From Pseudoalteromonas luteoviolacea (lineage in GTDB: Bacteria; Pseudomonadota; Gammaproteobacteria; Enterobacterales; Alteromonadaceae), in NCBI RefSeq assembly GCF_018100925.1, contig NZ_JAGJEH010000001.1, positions 434,001 through 498,000 on the forward strand: DNA of 64,000 bases, given 5' to 3'. A program made the translations under genes and the position numbers. The notes under the pieces are model-generated. The model saw nothing but the letters and a program-made list of their open reading frames with translations. It was not told the origin of the DNA and searched no databases. Position 1 is the stretch's first letter. Each line of letters opens with the position of its first letter. Shown here piece after piece: positions 27,221 through 35,467 of the stretch.

Positions 27221-27538
27221 AACTGGCCTTATCATCAAGTTTTTTATTGGTGAGAAAGCTCCTTTTACGGTTATTCCTTTAGGACTTTAGGACAGCATTT
27301 GAATAATAACAAATAGCATGACGTATTTTTATTCAAAAATTTAAATTGTCTAAAGCAAGTTAACAGGATTAACCTTGGATTTCTCTGCCGTTAATGATTT
27401 TACCTTAATTAGGAAATGCAGTGCACGACTTTAAAAGCATTTTATAGAAATAATGAATAAAGTAATTAATGAGGTAGGTTTGAATTGATATAGAGAGGTG
27501 AGCATTTTTGACTAACAAAAATGCTCACAATTATTTTT
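27221..27538. other. intergenic region between the GST and AbgT genes
   Basis: It contains the promoter region of the GST gene, a small dyad GTTAACAGGATTAAC (27359-27373), and the hairpin after the AbgT gene. No further gene is seen. Confidence 0.45.
27498..27528. terminator. hairpin after the AbgT gene
   Basis: GTGAGCATTTTTG and CAAAAATGCTCAC form a perfect 13-bp stem around ACTAA, 10 bp past the stop codon of the minus-strand transporter gene. The T-run lies on the plus-strand side, so on the minus strand the stem itself supplies the U-rich part. Confidence 0.6.
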
Positions 27539-29146
27539 TTAAGGCGTGTAATATATTGGAGAGTTCGGCCCTACTGGAAGACCAAAACCAAATACCCAAA
27601 TATAAAACAGAGCAACCCAACCGACAAAGAAGAACATGCTGTAAGGCAACATAGTTGCGACTAAGGTACCGATACCCATATCTTTTTTGTATTTAGTTGC
27701 GACGGCCAAAATAAGGCCAAAGTAACTCATCATAGGCGTGATAAGGTTAGTGACTGAATCACCAATACGGTATGCTGCTTGGATTGTTTCCGGTGCATAG
27801 CCAACCAGCATAAGCATAGGTACGAATATAGGTGCGGTTACAGCCCATTGTGCAGACGAAGAACCAAGACATAGGTTAACCATTGCACACATCATGATGA
27901 ACAGAATGAAAACTTCAGGTCCTGTTAAATTAAGCGCTTGCAATAGAGCGGCACCGTTGATCGCCAGAATAGTACCTAGGTTGGTCCATTTGAAGAAGGC
28001 AACAAATTGCGCAGCGAAAAATACAAGTACGATATACATACCCATAGAGCTCATGCTTTTGCTCATGGCATCAATCACATCGCGGTCTGATTTCATCGTA
28101 CCAACAACGCGGCCGTATACAAAACCTGGGATAGCAAAAGTAACGAAAATTAGAACAACAATGCCTTTTAGGAATGGAGATCCCGCAACAGCACCAGTCT
28201 CAGGGTGACGCAGAATACCGTCTTCAGGAACAATGGTTAAAGCTAAAATACTGCAAACCACAAGCAGTGACACACCAGCCCATTTTAAGCCTTTTTTCTC
28301 AAGCGCAGTTAAGTGCTCAATGTTGTTCTCAGATAGGTCAATACTTGCTTCATCTGGGTTGTATTTACCAAGTCTAGGTTCAACAATCTTTTCTGTAACG
28401 AGAGTACCAACAATGGCAATCAAGAAAACAGAAATCATCATGAAATACCAGTTTGCTTCAGGGCCAACGTGGTAAGTGGGGTCGATCATTTGCGCAGCAG
28501 GTGTTGTGATACCAGCAAGTAGAGGGTCGATTGTCCCTAGTAATAGGTTGGCACTGTATCCGCCAGAAACCCCTGCAAACGCCGCTGCTAAACCTGCTAG
28601 CGGGTGTCTACCTAGGCTGTGGAAGATCATTGCAGCAAGCGGTATCAGTACAACATATCCCAGCTCTGAAGCAGTGTTTGACAGAATAGCTGCAAACACA
28701 ACCATAAATGTCACTAGTCGTTTTGATGCACCCATGACCATTCCACGCATAGCAGCGGAAAGCATACCCGAGTGCTCGGCAACACTTACACCTAATAAGG
28801 CAACAAGTACCGTACCAAGAGGTGCGAATCCAGTGAAGTTAGTGACAAGGCCGGTCATGATTCTTTGTAAGCCTTCAGCGCTTAATAAGCTTACGACTTC
28901 AATGACACCATCAGCGTCACGCCCTTTAGCTCCCTCTGGACGAGGGTCAATTGCGCTCAAACCCATCCAATCAGCGATACCACTGAATACTACGATTACA
29001 ATACATAGCATGGCAAAAAGAGTGATTGGGTGGGGAAGCATATTCCCTAAAAACTCAACCGTTGCCAAAAAGCGATTAAATAGGCCGCTTTGTTGTTCTG
29101 GCGATTGAGAGCTTTTATTCGCTTTAGTCTCTACTGCATTCGACAT
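27539..29146 (-). CDS. AbgT-family transporter
   Basis: A 535-residue inner-membrane protein with about 11-13 hydrophobic segments. AbgT-family marks are the N-terminal NRFLATVEFLGNMLPHPITLFAM, the region PLGTVLVALLGVSVAEHSGML, and the long C-terminal CLGSSSAQWAVTAPIFVPMLM with SVTNLITPMMSYFG. E. coli AbgT imports p-aminobenzoyl-glutamate; other members export sulphonamides by proton antiport. Which applies here is open. No aminobenzoyl-glutamate hydrolase gene lies nearby. The start is placed at ATG 29146 (MSNAVETK); an ATG at 29179 would add 11 residues with no better ribosome site. Confidence 0.88.
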   Translation of the reverse strand: MSNAVETKANKSSQSPEQQSGLFNRFLATVEFLGNMLPHPITLFAMLCIVIVVFSGIADWMGLSAIDPRPEGAKGRDADGVIEVVSLLSAEGLQRIMTGLVTNFTGFAPLGTVLVALLGVSVAEHSGMLSAAMRGMVMGASKRLVTFMVVFAAILSNTASELGYVVLIPLAAMIFHSLGRHPLAGLAAAFAGVSGGYSANLLLGTIDPLLAGITTPAAQMIDPTYHVGPEANWYFMMISVFLIAIVGTLVTEKIVEPRLGKYNPDEASIDLSENNIEHLTALEKKGLKWAGVSLLVVCSILALTIVPEDGILRHPETGAVAGSPFLKGIVVLIFVTFAIPGFVYGRVVGTMKSDRDVIDAMSKSMSSMGMYIVLVFFAAQFVAFFKWTNLGTILAINGAALLQALNLTGPEVFILFIMMCAMVNLCLGSSSAQWAVTAPIFVPMLMLVGYAPETIQAAYRIGDSVTNLITPMMSYFGLILAVATKYKKDMGIGTLVATMLPYSMFFFVGWVALFYIWVFGFGLPVGPNSPIYYTP

Positions 29147-29354
29147 AGCAAGTTTTCTCGGTTCCAAAAAATGCGGCATACCATATCACTTTTTCATTCA
29201 GTGGTCATTTATAAAAGTTAACTCAAGGTGAAAATGAGATAAAATTACAAGTATTACTGATGAAGGACAATGTACGTATATATAGTTAGTAAGTACTTGG
29301 TTTTGGTTGCGCAAATATCCAACTATTCATTTCTTAATGGGGATGCCGAATGAT

Positions 29355-29663
29355 TTATTTGTTTTTGCCAGCAAGAATTACACCTTTGAATAGTAAGGGG
29401 TATTGTCTAAATTTCATGCCAATATGGTCATCTGCCATAATTTGCTGACAAATACGCGTAATATCGTCATCAGCAGCGAGCACCCACTCCAGATGCTCTA
29501 TCGCACGTTTCAGCCCTTTTTTTAAAAACTGTTGCTGTTGATAATAGTTGCAATTGGCCTTAACGATTTCGAGTAATGCGGGGTCTTGCAGCAGAGAGGT
29601 GACGACTTGCTCCATGTACTCTTGTGATGATTGGCTATTTATTCGTTTTCTAGTTCTAGTCAT
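29355..29663 (-). CDS. conserved small protein of unknown function
   Basis: A 102-residue soluble, helical, basic-at-start protein (RTRKRINSQ, then YYQQQQFLKKGLKRAIEHLEWVLAADDDITRICQQIM). It overlaps the end of the gene upstream by 8 bp, so translation of the two is probably coupled. No membrane segment, signal or catalytic motif is seen. I cannot assign a family. Confidence 0.6.
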   Translation of the reverse strand: MTRTRKRINSQSSQEYMEQVVTSLLQDPALLEIVKANCNYYQQQQFLKKGLKRAIEHLEWVLAADDDITRICQQIMADDHIGMKFRQYPLLFKGVILAGKNK

Positions 29664-29919
29664 TAAGCATTGCCGCGATGTAATGTAACTTTTTCATAAA
29701 GTCGGCTTTTTGCGACTCTTTATCATAGTCAAACTGATAGGTATTGTGAAAGCCAAAGCGCAAGAGTACGCCGCTGCCTTGAAGATAAATAGTATAACCA
29801 TCGGGATCTGAGAAAGCTGTGAGCCCCTCACATTGTTTTCCCTGCTCATAATCTTCTCCATGTTGTTGGATATACTCATATACTTTTAGGACAAGGTTAC
29901 TACTTAGCTCATTTTTCAT
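29656..29919 (-). CDS. DUF3081-like small protein
   Basis: An 87-residue cytoplasmic protein (LVLKVYEYIQQHGE, then GLTAFSDPDGYTIYLQGSGVLLRFGFHNTY). The mix of an N-terminal helix, a DGYT strand and a FHNxY strand fits the small family DUF3081 found in Vibrio and Alteromonadales; this is from memory and should be checked. It is first in a two-gene unit and overlaps the next gene by 8 bp. The function is unknown. Confidence 0.6.
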   Translation of the reverse strand: MKNELSSNLVLKVYEYIQQHGEDYEQGKQCEGLTAFSDPDGYTIYLQGSGVLLRFGFHNTYQFDYDKESQKADFMKKLHYIAAMLND

Positions 29920-29968
29920 ATCGCACCGAATTATTGGGTCTATTGCTTAATGTTACTCGCAGAACATA

Positions 29969-30502
29969 CTAACGGATCAGTTTCGAAACTGCCTTAAACT
30001 GCGGGTGTTTTGCATCTTTCATGATATCAAATAGTAAGGTTTCTAAACTCATGATGACGGCGCCTTGATATCTGAGCTGCTCAATCGCCCACTGTTTGTG
30101 TTGTGTATTTCTTGAGCCTACTGCATCGGCGATAACAATAACCGGTTGGGCCAGCGTCAACAAATCACGTACTGTTTGGTATACGCAAACGTGTGACTCA
30201 AGTCCGATAACAACCTTAGTCACATTTGGGTCCATATTGATGGCTGGGTTAGGTGAAGAACTCCCTACGGCACTAAATGTCGTTTTTTCATATCGGTCTA
30301 AATTGAATTGCAGTAGTGAACTATCTGTATGGCCAAGTCCTTTTGGGTACTGTTCAAAAACAACAGCTGGAATTAACAACAGCTCAGCAGCGCTGAGTAA
30401 TTTGTGCGCAGTATCAACAATATGTTGATACTGCGAGATATGAGGCTGAAAACTCTCTTGTATATCAACGACAAGAATTTGAAAAACGGGTTGTTCGGAC
30501 AT
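29969..30502 (-). CDS. isochorismatase-like cysteine hydrolase
   Basis: A 177-residue hydrolase of the isochorismatase/nicotinamidase fold. The catalytic triad is visible as Asp13 (VVDIQESF), Lys73 (YEKTTFSA) and Cys106 (GLESHVCVYQT). The pattern matches the YcaC-like branch with unknown substrates rather than true isochorismatases, and no siderophore genes are near. AAGGA lies upstream of ATG 30502. It is divergent from rnz across 78 bp. Confidence 0.85.
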   Translation of the reverse strand: MSEQPVFQILVVDIQESFQPHISQYQHIVDTAHKLLSAAELLLIPAVVFEQYPKGLGHTDSSLLQFNLDRYEKTTFSAVGSSSPNPAINMDPNVTKVVIGLESHVCVYQTVRDLLTLAQPVIVIADAVGSRNTQHKQWAIEQLRYQGAVIMSLETLLFDIMKDAKHPQFKAVSKLIR

Positions 30503-30580
30503 GGTTTATTCCTTTAGCTATTGTCTAACATCACTTAAACTAGTTGCTGTAGTATTTATCATTATGGATATTAGCTTGTT

Positions 30581-31522
30581 ATGCAATTGGAGTTTTTGGG
30601 GACGTCTTCAGGCAGTCCGACTACGTATCGCAATGTTTCAGCTACGGCCGTCAAATTTGAGAAGTCAAAACAGTGGCTGCTCGTTGATTGTGGAGAGGGC
30701 ACGCAGCATCAAATCTTGAGATCAAAGCTTACTCTTTATCAACTCGGTGTCATTTGTATTAGTCATGTGCACGGCGATCACTGCTATGGGTTACCTGGTT
30801 TACTCGCGTCTATGGCAATGTCAGGCAGGAGTGACGCTGTGTATTTGGTCGCACCCAAGAAAGTCATTGAATTTTTGCATGCAACATTTTCCTTAACCGA
30901 TTTGACCTTACCGTTTGACTTTAAAACCATTGCGATAGAAGAAGCTTGCTCGGTGCTAAAATTCAGCTATTGCGAAATTGAGGTGATGGAATTGAAGCAT
31001 CGAGTGCCGAGTTATGGGTTTAAAGTGACGGAAACACAGATCCCCAATAAGCTAAGAATCAAGTTGCTGCAACAGCACGGGATCGCCACTGGCAAGCACT
31101 TCAATCAATTGCAAAAAGGGCTAGATGTTGAATATCAGGGGAGGGTGTTACAGTCGCAGCGCTATGCATTTCCAAGTTGGCAGCCTCGGAAAATAATTGT
31201 ATGTGGAGATAACGAAAAACCAAGCTTGTTGAAACCTTATGTTGAGGGAGTTGATGCGATTGTCCATGAAGCAACGTTCACGCACAAAGACTTAAAAAAA
31301 GTGGGCCATCATACCGGCCATAGCGATGCGAAACGGATAGCTGAATTTGCAGAGCACGTACAAATCCCATTACTTGTTTTGACTCATTTTAGTGTGCGCT
31401 ACCATGGTCCTGGTTTACTTGAAAACCTAGAAAATGAAGCGCACTCCTATTACAAAGGCTCGTTGGTCCTTGCGAATGATGGGCTGATATTAGATATCCC
31501 CAAACAGTTACTGTCTGAGTGA
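30581..31522 (+). CDS. rnz: ribonuclease Z
   Basis: A 313-residue metallo-beta-lactamase-fold endonuclease that cuts tRNA precursors at the 3' side of the discriminator base. The zinc motif is SHVHGDHCYGLPG (His62, His64, Asp66, His67). Further ligands are in ELKHRVPSYGF, VVCGDN-like IVCGDNEKP and LTHFSVRY; an exosite-like insertion follows residue 150. Length is normal for the short ElaC form. Its 3' end overlaps the convergent DUF2252 gene by 15 bp. Confidence 0.93.
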   Translation: MQLEFLGTSSGSPTTYRNVSATAVKFEKSKQWLLVDCGEGTQHQILRSKLTLYQLGVICISHVHGDHCYGLPGLLASMAMSGRSDAVYLVAPKKVIEFLHATFSLTDLTLPFDFKTIAIEEACSVLKFSYCEIEVMELKHRVPSYGFKVTETQIPNKLRIKLLQQHGIATGKHFNQLQKGLDVEYQGRVLQSQRYAFPSWQPRKIIVCGDNEKPSLLKPYVEGVDAIVHEATFTHKDLKKVGHHTGHSDAKRIAEFAEHVQIPLLVLTHFSVRYHGPGLLENLENEAHSYYKGSLVLANDGLILDIPKQLLSE

Positions 31523-32821
31523 TTTGAATAAATCCCAGTCTTGGTTAACTTGGTCGGCATACAGGTTTGCTTGTTCTATTAGCGCCTCAAGTAGATCAGG
31601 GAGTACTTCTACGCAACTCTGTTGAAAGCTGGTTGAGCGTCTATCGCCTCTCATATGTGCATAAGCCAGCACTTGTGCGCAGCTTTGTGCATATTGCGCA
31701 AAGCCGCCTTTGTGGGCAGCGCGCTTTCCTATAGTAATATGCTCAGGGTCAATGCCAACGCGAGCGTGATGACGAGATCTGACTAGCCAATGCAGACCCT
31801 GCCAAAGCGCATCATCGATAATTAAGTCTGGTCGACGCTGCATTTTTCTTTGGCAATTGACCGTCAAATGGGCGTGATTCAGGCGATTCACGGGGCTTAA
31901 ATCTTTGAAGTAGTGTAAAGGCGCAGCTAAGGCTTGTTGTTTGACTTCGACAATATGATAAAGCTCGGGTTGATAAAGCTCGGGGGCTTGCTGGGTACTT
32001 GGCCCTACCAGTAAATAGTAACGTTTTAAATGGTTGCTACCTGTACCCGCATCTAATCTTTCAACACAGTCGATAATGTCGTCATCAACGTAGGGTCTAA
32101 ACTGCGCAATCAGGTTGGTTTTGATATCAGTGTGAATCGCTTCAAACTTCATGGGATCGGGTTTAAATTGCAAAGGTGTTGAGGCCAAATCAACATCTTT
32201 TGCCAAACTGCTTTTCACATTGAAAGCGGAACCGCCAACAAGTCGTTGCAGTCCTTTTTGCCAGCGTTTGTGCAGGATATGGTCTTTATCGAACTCGGTT
32301 AACGCACTTTGACTATTGTTTTCGCCTCGCAGCGACGCTTCACATGTGGCAACATAGTGTTGTAAAAAGGCTAGTTGGGCTTGTGGCACCTCTTGTGCGG
32401 ACACTGCCGGTTTTTGTTTTTCATTGAGCGAAACAGCCAATTCCTTTGTCGCAAAGCCAGCCTGTTGCGCCAAGTTTAGGCTCACCAAGTAACGGAATAG
32501 ATCCCAAACAGCATGGCCGATACAAGCATCGTCAAAATCATTAGGTGTGAATACGAGTGTCTCTCCGTGGGAGCCTTCTTCGCTGAGAAAGCCAAAGTTA
32601 CTCGTATGGCAATCTCCCATAATACTCGTAACGGGAACATCGTAAGCTGATTTTGGAAAAGCAATTGCTCCGTCAAAAATGTCGCTATACATCAGCGGGG
32701 CTGAACCTCGAAAAAAGTGAAAAGCACTGGTGGACATTTTTTCATGTTTGTTCAAGTCAATGGACGGTGCAGTACCGTCGTGGCGCTCAAAGTAGTTTAT
32801 GAGCTGTTTTTCGCGATTCAT
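31508..32821 (-). CDS. DUF2252 family protein with phosphotransferase-like motifs
   Basis: A 437-residue cytoplasmic protein of the uncharacterised DUF2252 family. Residues 68-78 (MGDCHTSNFGF) resemble the catalytic loop HGDxHxxN of aminoglycoside-type kinases. Residues 94-110 (NDFDDACIGHAVWDLFR) resemble their metal-binding IDFDxAxxGxxxxDLA. A later GLHWLVRSRHHAR and YAHMRGDRRS are also typical of the family. The catalytic-looking block lies only about 70 residues from the N-terminus, much earlier than in APH kinases. AGAGGA lies seven bases before ATG 32821. It is third in an AraC-PPK2-DUF2252 operon with 2-bp gaps. The activity is unknown. Confidence 0.8.
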   Translation of the reverse strand: MNREKQLINYFERHDGTAPSIDLNKHEKMSTSAFHFFRGSAPLMYSDIFDGAIAFPKSAYDVPVTSIMGDCHTSNFGFLSEEGSHGETLVFTPNDFDDACIGHAVWDLFRYLVSLNLAQQAGFATKELAVSLNEKQKPAVSAQEVPQAQLAFLQHYVATCEASLRGENNSQSALTEFDKDHILHKRWQKGLQRLVGGSAFNVKSSLAKDVDLASTPLQFKPDPMKFEAIHTDIKTNLIAQFRPYVDDDIIDCVERLDAGTGSNHLKRYYLLVGPSTQQAPELYQPELYHIVEVKQQALAAPLHYFKDLSPVNRLNHAHLTVNCQRKMQRRPDLIIDDALWQGLHWLVRSRHHARVGIDPEHITIGKRAAHKGGFAQYAQSCAQVLAYAHMRGDRRSTSFQQSCVEVLPDLLEALIEQANLYADQVNQDWDLFKSLRQ

Positions 32822-32823
32822 TG

Positions 32824-33654
32824 TTATGTCCTCTGTTGCTTTATTCCGAGTTGTTGCTCAGCAAGCTGCGCAATTTTTGGGTTGAGCGCTGGTGGCTCAA
32901 CCTGTACATTCGCGGTGAGTGCTGCAGTTATTTGTTTTAACACTTCTATCCGTGCGAACCATTTATGTTCACCAAGTACAAGTGACCATGGTGCGCATTG
33001 GGTATGCGTTTTGTTAAACATTTCTTCAATGGCTGTTTTATACTCACATCGTTTTTGTCTGTTTCTGATGTCTTCTTCGGTCAGTTTCCATTGTTTGTAT
33101 GGATTGTTGAGTCGCTCAGAAAATCTTTTAAGTTGTTCATCACTACTTATATGTAAAAACAGTTTTATGACTTTAATATTATCGTCGCGTAAAAGTTGTT
33201 CAAATTCGTTAATTTCACGATATGCACGTTGCCATTGTTCAGTCGTAGCGAAACCCTCTATGCGCTCAACTAAAACTCTACCGTAATAGGAACGATCAAA
33301 AATGGTCAGTGTGCCGGGGCTGGGCAGTTTATTGAAAAAGCGATAGAGGTAATGCTTCCCTTGTTCATCTTCAGTAGGGGCGGCGATAGGATAAACTTGA
33401 TAGCCTCTGGGGTCTAACTTTTCAGTCACCCTGCGGATTGCGCCCCCTTTTCCTGCTGCATCCCAACCTTCTAATACAATAACGGCTCTATGCCCCTGAT
33501 GATAGTATGCTTGTTGAGCGTGGAGGAGCTGCGTCTGCCAGTATTTTAATGCTTGTTTATAAACTTTTTTATCGTCAATGGCGGGGTATTCATGGATGCC
33601 TTGCAAAGAAGGAGGCGGGCTGATTTGCAGATTGTTGATGGAATTTGGTTTCAA
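32824..33654 (-). CDS. ppk2: polyphosphate kinase 2 family protein
   Basis: A 276-residue PPK2 enzyme, which transfers phosphate between polyphosphate and nucleotides (AMP, ADP or GDP). Walker A is LEGWDAAGKGG (residues 61-71), the lid region is around DPRGYQVYPIAAPTEDE, and Walker B is FDRSYYGRVLVER (about 119-131). The substrate class cannot be fixed by eye. Translation starts at TTG 33654, 2 bp after the stop of the AraC gene. AGAGGA seven bases upstream supports this start, and no nearby ATG fits the family N-terminus. It is 2 bp from DUF2252, which suggests strict co-expression. Confidence 0.9.
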   Translation of the reverse strand: MKPNSINNLQISPPPSLQGIHEYPAIDDKKVYKQALKYWQTQLLHAQQAYYHQGHRAVIVLEGWDAAGKGGAIRRVTEKLDPRGYQVYPIAAPTEDEQGKHYLYRFFNKLPSPGTLTIFDRSYYGRVLVERIEGFATTEQWQRAYREINEFEQLLRDDNIKVIKLFLHISSDEQLKRFSERLNNPYKQWKLTEEDIRNRQKRCEYKTAIEEMFNKTHTQCAPWSLVLGEHKWFARIEVLKQITAALTANVQVEPPALNPKIAQLAEQQLGIKQQRT

Positions 33655-33656
33655 AT

Positions 33657-34421
33657 TCAGGTCCTCTTTCTGTACTGTTTAGGTGTTATATTCATAACTT
33701 TTTTAAATTGCCGAATGAAATGTGACTGGTCGGCATACTCAAGTTGATGTGCAATCTCGGTGAGAGGGGTCGATGGATTTGCCTTTATCAGATCTCTTGC
33801 CCGTGATACCTCTATCAGCGTTGCAAATTCTTTAGCGCTGATCCCCATTGTTTGGCTAAAAGCTCTCTCAACACGTCGACTGTTTATGTTTAGAGTGTCA
33901 TAAAGCTCAGAGAGTTTTATTGATCTTGGTGACAAATTGATGTGTTTGTTCACTTTTAAAAACGCATCGGGAAGGTAATGCGTACCAGATTGTAATTGTG
34001 TCTCTAGCCATTGTAATAAGACCCTAATTTTGTCATTGATAGGACTGCTTTGGCCTATTAAATCGTGGATCACATGTTTACATGCTGGAACTGCGTCTTG
34101 GAGCTCAATGCATTGATTCTTTAGCTCATTTAGGGGGATTTTCGTGAAGTTTCTTGCGCCCAAAGGGGTTAACCTCACACCGAGAAGGTACTGGCATTGT
34201 GATGAAAAATACCACCTTAAAGATTTTGTGTGTGGCCCAACTAGGTAGCCAGAGTTGCTCAGCGTCGTATTATCAATGGCGGAGTTACCAATGATGACAA
34301 ACAAAATAGAGATACACCCGTCACTATGAAGCGTTTGAGTGCCCAAATTTTGTGAATAGGAATGCCAAAAATTAAGAACGTAGGGGGCCAGTGAAGGGGG
34401 TGGGGGGATAATTGTGTACAC
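33657..34421 (-). CDS. AraC-family transcriptional regulator
   Basis: A 254-residue regulator with a C-terminal AraC DNA-binding domain: two helix-turn-helix units, INSRRVERAFSQTMGISAKEF and PLTEIAHQLEYADQSHFIRQFKKVMNITPKQYR. The N-terminal part resembles the DUF6597 sensing domain (PPPPSLAPYVLNFWHS; HSDGCISILFVI). GTG 34421 is chosen as the start because GAGG lies five bases upstream; a TTG at 34469 has no ribosome site. It is first in the operon with ppk2 and DUF2252 and may control it. The inducer is unknown. Confidence 0.85.
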   Translation of the reverse strand: MYTIIPPPPSLAPYVLNFWHSYSQNLGTQTLHSDGCISILFVIIGNSAIDNTTLSNSGYLVGPHTKSLRWYFSSQCQYLLGVRLTPLGARNFTKIPLNELKNQCIELQDAVPACKHVIHDLIGQSSPINDKIRVLLQWLETQLQSGTHYLPDAFLKVNKHINLSPRSIKLSELYDTLNINSRRVERAFSQTMGISAKEFATLIEVSRARDLIKANPSTPLTEIAHQLEYADQSHFIRQFKKVMNITPKQYRKRT

Positions 34422-34522
34422 GTTTACCTCACTCCTTGTAGGCGTAACTGATGCCTGTTTATTCTTCAAATTTTGTTTGGACTTTGATGTTCAATTTATC
34501 TTCATTCTATACTTTGAGCAAG

Positions 34523-34546
34523 AAAAAAGCAGCGAAGAGCTGCTTT
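34523..34546 (-). terminator. terminator of the ast-like operon
   Basis: On the minus strand AAGCAGC pairs with GCTGCTT around a 5-nt loop and runs into TTTTT. It follows the DUF1338 gene and separates it from the AraC gene. Confidence 0.8.
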
Positions 34547-34593
34547 GGGTGTTTAAGTTAGTTTTACTTCTTTTAGTATCAACGCAAATAGGA

Positions 34594-35397
34594 TTATCTT
34601 GCGTTAGTACTTTCGAAGATTTTATCTGCTGAAGCAGCGACGAATCCTGTATACAACTCACCATCCGGCTTGTTGTAACGAAGCGCGAATTCATAGAAAC
34701 AGCTAGGAATTTCAAACTTGCCGTCAGAAAACTCAACTGGGTGGTGATCTGCCAGTGTAGAAGATTGCTCCAACAATACTTCTGGAGAACCTTTTACTTC
34801 TCCGCCTGAAGTGTTAAGTGGGAAACCAGCATCTTTCAGCGCTTGATTTACTGCTTCAATCGTTTCAAAGTTAGCAAGGTAATTGATGCTCACTGTAAAG
34901 TGGTTTGCGCGATAGCCCCAAGCAGACATCCATGCGGCATATTCGCTTTCTTCAAGTAGCTTCTTGTATGTTTCATGGCTTACTTGCCAATGTGTACCAG
35001 AATATAAGAAGTTTTCAGCAGTAACTGCACTTTCATCGATTCCATCAATCATTTTTGCAACGATTGCTTGTAATTCCTCAGAACACTTTTCAAGTAATAG
35101 CTCAGAGATAAATACCTTCGGCTTACTTGGATCGCTGTGCTCATAGTGCTTTGCGTATAGTTTTTTCGCTTCGAAGTGGTATTCACCACACTCTTTATAC
35201 CCAACTGCTTTAAAATGCGCAGCTAGTTTTTCGAGACCAATTTTTTCATGATTGAATGTACGTAGCGCGATATGATCATTGATGACATCATCTTGCTGCG
35301 TTGAACCCAATAGCTCGTGTACTTTTACAGCTGATGGAGTCACTTCTAAATAGTTGCTCCATAATTGTTCGAATAAGCTATCTACATTGTTGTGCAT
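34594..35397 (-). CDS. DUF1338 family protein (2-oxoadipate dioxygenase/decarboxylase-like)
   Basis: A 267-residue DUF1338-family protein. The N-terminal DHIALRTF (His42) and later KVFISELL (Glu99) and YSGTHWQVS segments are where the vicinal-oxygen-chelate-type iron site of the family is expected. The characterised member HglS (Pseudomonas putida) converts 2-oxoadipate to 2-hydroxyglutarate in D-lysine breakdown. Whether this protein does so is open, since neighbours are arginine genes. AAGGAA precedes ATG 35397. It is the last gene of the argD/astC-astA-DUF1338 unit and ends before a strong terminator. Confidence 0.75.
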   Translation of the reverse strand: MHNNVDSLFEQLWSNYLEVTPSAVKVHELLGSTQQDDVINDHIALRTFNHEKIGLEKLAAHFKAVGYKECGEYHFEAKKLYAKHYEHSDPSKPKVFISELLLEKCSEELQAIVAKMIDGIDESAVTAENFLYSGTHWQVSHETYKKLLEESEYAAWMSAWGYRANHFTVSINYLANFETIEAVNQALKDAGFPLNTSGGEVKGSPEVLLEQSSTLADHHPVEFSDGKFEIPSCFYEFALRYNKPDGELYTGFVAASADKIFESTNAR

Positions 35398-35467
35398 AAT
35401 GGCAATTCCTTAATATAGCGGCTTGGCCGCGTGTTAATGTTACGACAAAGCACGACGTAATTAATTG

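Noticed and set aside
28476..29108. 210-codon plus-strand frame opposite the AbgT gene
   Set aside because: It is antisense to a well-supported transporter gene; its Pro/Ser/Thr/Ala-rich product shows no domain and no ribosome site.
32717..33286. 189-codon plus-strand frame opposite ppk2 and DUF2252
   Set aside because: It is antisense to two well-supported genes, Cys/Ser-rich, with no recognisable domain.
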